Assembly (NCBI GenBank): GCA_001586965.3
Contig: LUCW03002673.1
Span: forward strand, 1-30,000
Direction: 5' to 3'
DNA from: Sphaeroforma sirkka
Lineage: Eukaryota > Opisthokonta > Ichthyosporea > Ichthyophonida
Length of the DNA stretch: 30,000 nt
The translations under genes and the position numbers were made by a program. How positions within the stretch are numbered: position 1 is the stretch's first letter; each line of letters begins with the position of its first letter. Below, in pieces: positions 10,567 through 30,000 of this stretch. The notes below the pieces were generated by a model that did no database searches, had not been told where the DNA came from, and saw only the letters and a program-made list of their open reading frames with translations.

Positions 10567-10803
10567 TATGTACTTACATCGGTACCACTGCCCCTATGCA
10601 TGATGTAATTTTATCACTTGATGTATGTTGTATTTTATCTAACACTTGGTGATATGACCAGAGTATATGGATATTTTTCAAGATAGGAATCCATTGATAT
10701 ATGTACTTACATCGATACCACTGCTCCTAGGTATGATGTATCTTATCTACCACTTGGTAATATGACAGGAGTTTATGAATGTCTTCCAAGATGGGCTTCA
10801 TTG
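10567..10803. repeat. Tandem duplication, two copies of about 120-130 bp
   Basis: The segment beginning GTATGTACTTACATCGGTAC (about 10567) recurs at about 10698 as ATATGTACTTACATCGATAC. Both run through CCACTGC, ATGATGTA, CACTTGGT-ATATGAC and CAAGAT-GG. The copies have diverged by substitutions and small gaps. Confidence 0.8.
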
Positions 10804-11180
10804 ATGGCACGCATATGTATGTCATCTCTGGAGGTATTCTACAATTTCTCACCACATACAATGCTATCGATCACCAGAAGCTGTTGCTATTTCAACAGCG
10901 ATCGGGGAAAACGAGTCCTACTAGATCAGAAATAAAGAGCAGTCAAATAAATGCTTTCCAGATATATCTGCATATTTTGCAGATAAGAAAAAAATATTAA
11001 ATATGACAAAAACGGCGTTTCTATCGAAAATGCCCTCCTATACTGACACATTACCTTTTGTGTATTTCTTTCTCGATTCAAGAATATTCCATGTTTCAAA
11101 TATTTCATTAACAAGAATTTATCAAAGTATTGCCAGTTCAGACAATTAAGTGCAAGCTATAGCTTACATACTACGTATTA

Positions 11181-11838
11181 TTAAAACAATATCCTGAACG
11201 AAAGTCTACTTGGCAAAGGGACAGAATAACCCATGGTTCGATAATCGCAATAGCCAGAGCAGCAACAACAATATGTTTTAATTTCCAAGCTCAGTATGCT
11301 TGCTACTTTCGTACACTCAATAGATTTTGGGCTGAGAACACAACGCTCGATCTCTTTTTGGATCGATTGCTTAATCATACAACAAGTATCATAAAGTCTG
11401 ATTAATAAAACATTCGGACTGTCAGAGACAAACATAAACTTAGAAATAGATATCATAAATTACCTAGAGAGCCGTAAAGAGCAATTTGTTATATATCTAT
11501 TCGTAGAAGCTCGTCGGAGACCAAACGCAATCTTCCACCGACTCAGAAACGTATGGGATTGAAATTTCATTAGTATTTTCATAGATATACACAGCACTAA
11601 CTGACGTATCCTTACTCCAAACTATTTGAAACGTAGTGGTTATTCGATTGAGGCGCGGACCTACAACAGTTATGGCTGTACCTACGGGCAAATAACTACT
11701 GTAACAGGTATCAATGCAGCTTGATTGACATTGTTTCACTGCTATTTTGATAGTTCGATTGATCAGTCTGGTTTTTTTTTTTCCACCCGCAAAAAAATAA
11801 ATTATTTGAACATAGCAGAGCAAGCAAACTATGTGCAC
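11181..11838 (-). CDS. Possible exons of an unrecognised gene (weak)
   Basis: Two minus-strand open stretches, 11838-11497 (about 113 codons, Cys-containing, with a TAITVVGPRLNRI segment) and 11456-11181 (about 91 codons, Cys-rich), look more protein-like than the surrounding AT-rich DNA. No family is recognised, they lie in different frames, and no convincing splice pair joins them. They may be relics of a mobile element or chance open frames. Confidence 0.2.
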
Positions 11839-12537
11839 TAAGGGATGAGAGGTTCCAACTTAATGGACATGATTATGGTCTTTAAAAATAAGTATATGAA
11901 AGAGAAAAAGGAATATCAAGAATAAGCTAGGCAATTCAAGCTTGAAAAGAATCTCAGATCTGAACCAATATATACGTTCTTTGGCATAATTCTGAAGCTT
12001 GTGACTGATAATATCGTTTTGAAGGCTATTAACTAGTGAAAATTTTGTCACAACTACTCATCACTCAACTAGGTCACACATTAAACACTGAAAACGACAA
12101 TTGTTCATCCCAACGCTATGAAACCAGGCACCGTGTCTATCATGAGCAATGATATGCTATGATTACATCAAAACCATGCAGTAAAACTGGTACGTAACGA
12201 GAAAACTGCACATTGTGAGTTCTGAAACTCATATTTTTCGAAAGCCAAATTTATCGTGCACATTGCTAAAGTATGTAGCATCAACACCAATGGTACTGCG
12301 AATGATAATACTATTTACCACAAAAGTCGTTCTTCTTCTTTTGGGTTGATTCTTACATCTTGCAGACTAGCTTCACGGGACAGCCAGTACTTCCCTACCC
12401 TACGCCGAGACCAGCAGGGCGCCCAAAATAACGATATGTAAACCCTCTCGTAAGTAGGATCGAATTTAAAATGTACTCTCTTTTATTCTGTCAAAGTAGA
12501 TGATTTAACCTTTGTTGTTGTTGGTCATCGTATCAGG
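11839..12537. other. No recognisable feature
   Basis: AT-rich sequence with no convincing coding frame, RNA gene or repeat. Confidence 0.5.
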
Positions 12538-12790
12538 GAGCTTGTACCTAAAAAGACAACAGCGTGCTCGAAATGTGCAAACCAAAACATGTACAGTTCT
12601 TTCACAGGAGTCTAGATGCTTCACAGCGTAATTATACTGCAAAGCAGGAATTGTTAGCAATATTTTTGGCTTCCGAGTTATCTGAAGTTTTCCTATATGG
12701 TACACACTTTAATTTGGCATGTGATCAAAAGTCTTTAGTATATCCATCATGTTGTCGATGCCCGATCATACATGGTTCTACTTGCGTTTA
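12538..12790 (+). pseudogene. Fragment of a second Ty3/gypsy RNase H
   Basis: A short open stretch reads HVQFFHRSLDASQRNY, then KQELLAIF, FLYGTHFNLACDQKSLVY, matching the Glu- and Asp-bearing half of retroelement RNase H. It resembles but is not a copy of the RNase H at 3637-3960: SLDASQRNY replaces SYNKSQRNY. It is therefore from a different element. Sequence on both sides has lost recognisable coding. Confidence 0.8.
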
Positions 12791-14124
12791 GTATTGCATT
12801 GCAATACGAAACCTGCTGACCCCTGATGCAAGAGACCTAAGGTGCCTACATAGATCGCTCTCGTGAGATGTGTGATCACATCTTTAATGTGCTAGATATG
12901 GCCTTCATTGAGCAGACAGGTGACAGTAAATCTTTTCAAGATTAGCATATTTTAATGTTCAGCACATATGTTCATTCGATATCGTTGAGGCTGTCTCACT
13001 ATAGTATGCCTGTGTAGCCGATTGATAATTCAGACAATTTCTGAGCTGTGCTCATTTAGTCTGGCACACCACTATTGACAACACGACAACCTATGTATTG
13101 ACGAGTCCAAGATTTATTTATAGAGTGAAAGTGCCGTGGATAAGCCTAGCTTCGGCCATCTGGCAATTGTGCTCGAGTGTCATATGCTACAACGTATACC
13201 GTCAAAATATGATTTCTTTGCGTTGTTGCGCACACTGGCCAGGAGTAATGTAAAATGTTGCACAACTTTTCTACGCCGGCAACGTACAGTATGCTGCAAA
13301 TCAGTCACGCAAATGGTAACCTCAGAGGAAGCAATGTAGGTGGATATCTTAGCGTGCGATACTTCCATCGTAGAAGCTACACATGGGCGGTTCGGCTAGA
13401 ATACTGAAGTATACAGAGTACTTGACACACAGCCGCAATATGGCACAGTGCAGGGCATGTGGTAGAAGGTAACAGTGCTTTTAGCACTTTATCGCAATAC
13501 CATGAATTTCACGATTTATAGACGCGACCCCATTCCTCAGAACTGATCGTTCTGAAAATGTAGTACACGCCTGCATTGTGACTACTCGAAGGATACTTCA
13601 AAACCGCTTTTTGGATAGTCCTGTGGCATGTAAGAAGGTGGTATCTGCAATGACTATGTAGGAAGCATCACGGTCAGAACGGCAATATTATGCTACAAAT
13701 TTTATTAGATGGGAGTCAAGTGCTCACTTTCTGAAGGCAATACAAAGCTGGCCCGAGTGGTCTGATAAATCGGAAATTCACCATTCGAGATTCACTTTAT
13801 TTATTTCTGAATACCTACAATCCATCTATACCGTTGTTCACCCGATGAGACCGGAAACACATGCGTGAGGCAGCAATAGGCCATTATACCGACAGTTGAT
13901 CGAAGTCGGTCGATCCGTTTATCATACGGCGGGAACAAACGTGATACCACACCAGCTTTACCTTACCAATGGGATACCTTTGGGATAGCTTCAGCTTTTC
14001 GAATATCCTCAAATAGGTATATGGTATGTCGGCCCGTCATCCATCGGACTATTTCGTCCATCAGTTTAAGCTCTGTATACTACTTATACTCCGCCAGTGT
14101 TAATTTCGAACTACAGCAATGTAA
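12791..14124. other. Unassigned spacer downstream of the SMARCAD1-like gene
   Basis: No confident gene. The stretch may contain further eroded retroelement sequence after the RNase H fragment, and the 3' UTR of the SMARCAD1-like gene at its right end. Confidence 0.45.
13796..13805 (-). promoter_or_regulatory. Candidate polyadenylation signal of SMARCAD1-like gene
   Basis: On the minus strand two overlapping AATAAA hexamers lie about 320 bases downstream of the TAA stop at 14125-14127. They are the nearest canonical signals I see on that strand, but in AT-rich DNA such hexamers are frequent. Confidence 0.25.

Positions 14125-30000
<15,876 letters not shown>

Noticed and set aside
13136..13368. 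Short Cys-containing open frames in the spacer downstream of the RNase H fragment
   Set aside because: No motif of integrase or any other family could be matched, and both strands are equally open.
13750..13795. tRNA-like A and B boxes (TGGCCCGAGTGGTC and ATTCGAGATTC)
   Set aside because: No acceptor stem or anticodon arm can be folded by eye, and the B box is imperfect. At most a tRNA-derived relic.

Overview
The window is nuclear DNA of a eukaryote with long, repeat-filled introns. The only recognisable host gene is the 3' part of a SMARCAD1/Fun30/ETL1-type SNF2 chromatin-remodelling ATPase on the minus strand. I place 18 exons between 29786 and 14125. All 17 introns are GT-AG, most donors read GTATGT or GTAAGT, every junction keeps phase, and the exons sum to 1,950 nt (649 codons plus TAA). 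The 5' exons lie beyond base 30000. Intron density, microsatellite-rich introns, and the mix of Ty3-type and LINE-type elements suit a unicellular opisthokont such as an ichthyosporean. That taxonomic guess is weak.

Layout. 1-6343: body of a decayed Ty3/gypsy (chromovirus-like) LTR retrotransposon on the plus strand: gag-like region, protease, reverse transcriptase, RNase H, a Dam-like (DIRS-type) methyltransferase-like domain, integrase with HHCC and DDE parts, a GPF module and a chromodomain-like tail. A polypurine tract and a probable 3' LTR start follow at about 6464-6472. 7105-10028: a 5'-truncated LINE-like reverse transcriptase ORF on the minus strand, bracketed by two copies of a 260-bp direct repeat (6621-6882 and 10031-10294). 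10295-14124: mostly unrecognised AT-rich DNA with one tandem duplication, a fragment of a second Ty3-type RNase H (12538-12790) and weak hypothetical ORFs. 14125-30000: the SMARCAD1-like gene.

The main result is a pattern inside that gene. Many exon-intron junctions have extra, damaged copies beside them. Copies of the 5' edge of an exon with its acceptor lie in the upstream intron (exons 3, 5, 7, 11, 13, 17). Copies of the 3' edge of an exon with its donor lie in the downstream intron, often as tandem arrays (exons 3, 7, 8, 11, 13, 14). This is what repeated tandem duplication across splice junctions would leave, so the introns appear to have grown by copying splice sites while one intact copy stayed in use. 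Short TTTAGGG/TTTTAGGG telomere-like tracts sit next to several of these duplications.

The retroelements are independent of the host gene. Both are broken by frameshifts and stops and are annotated as pseudogenes.
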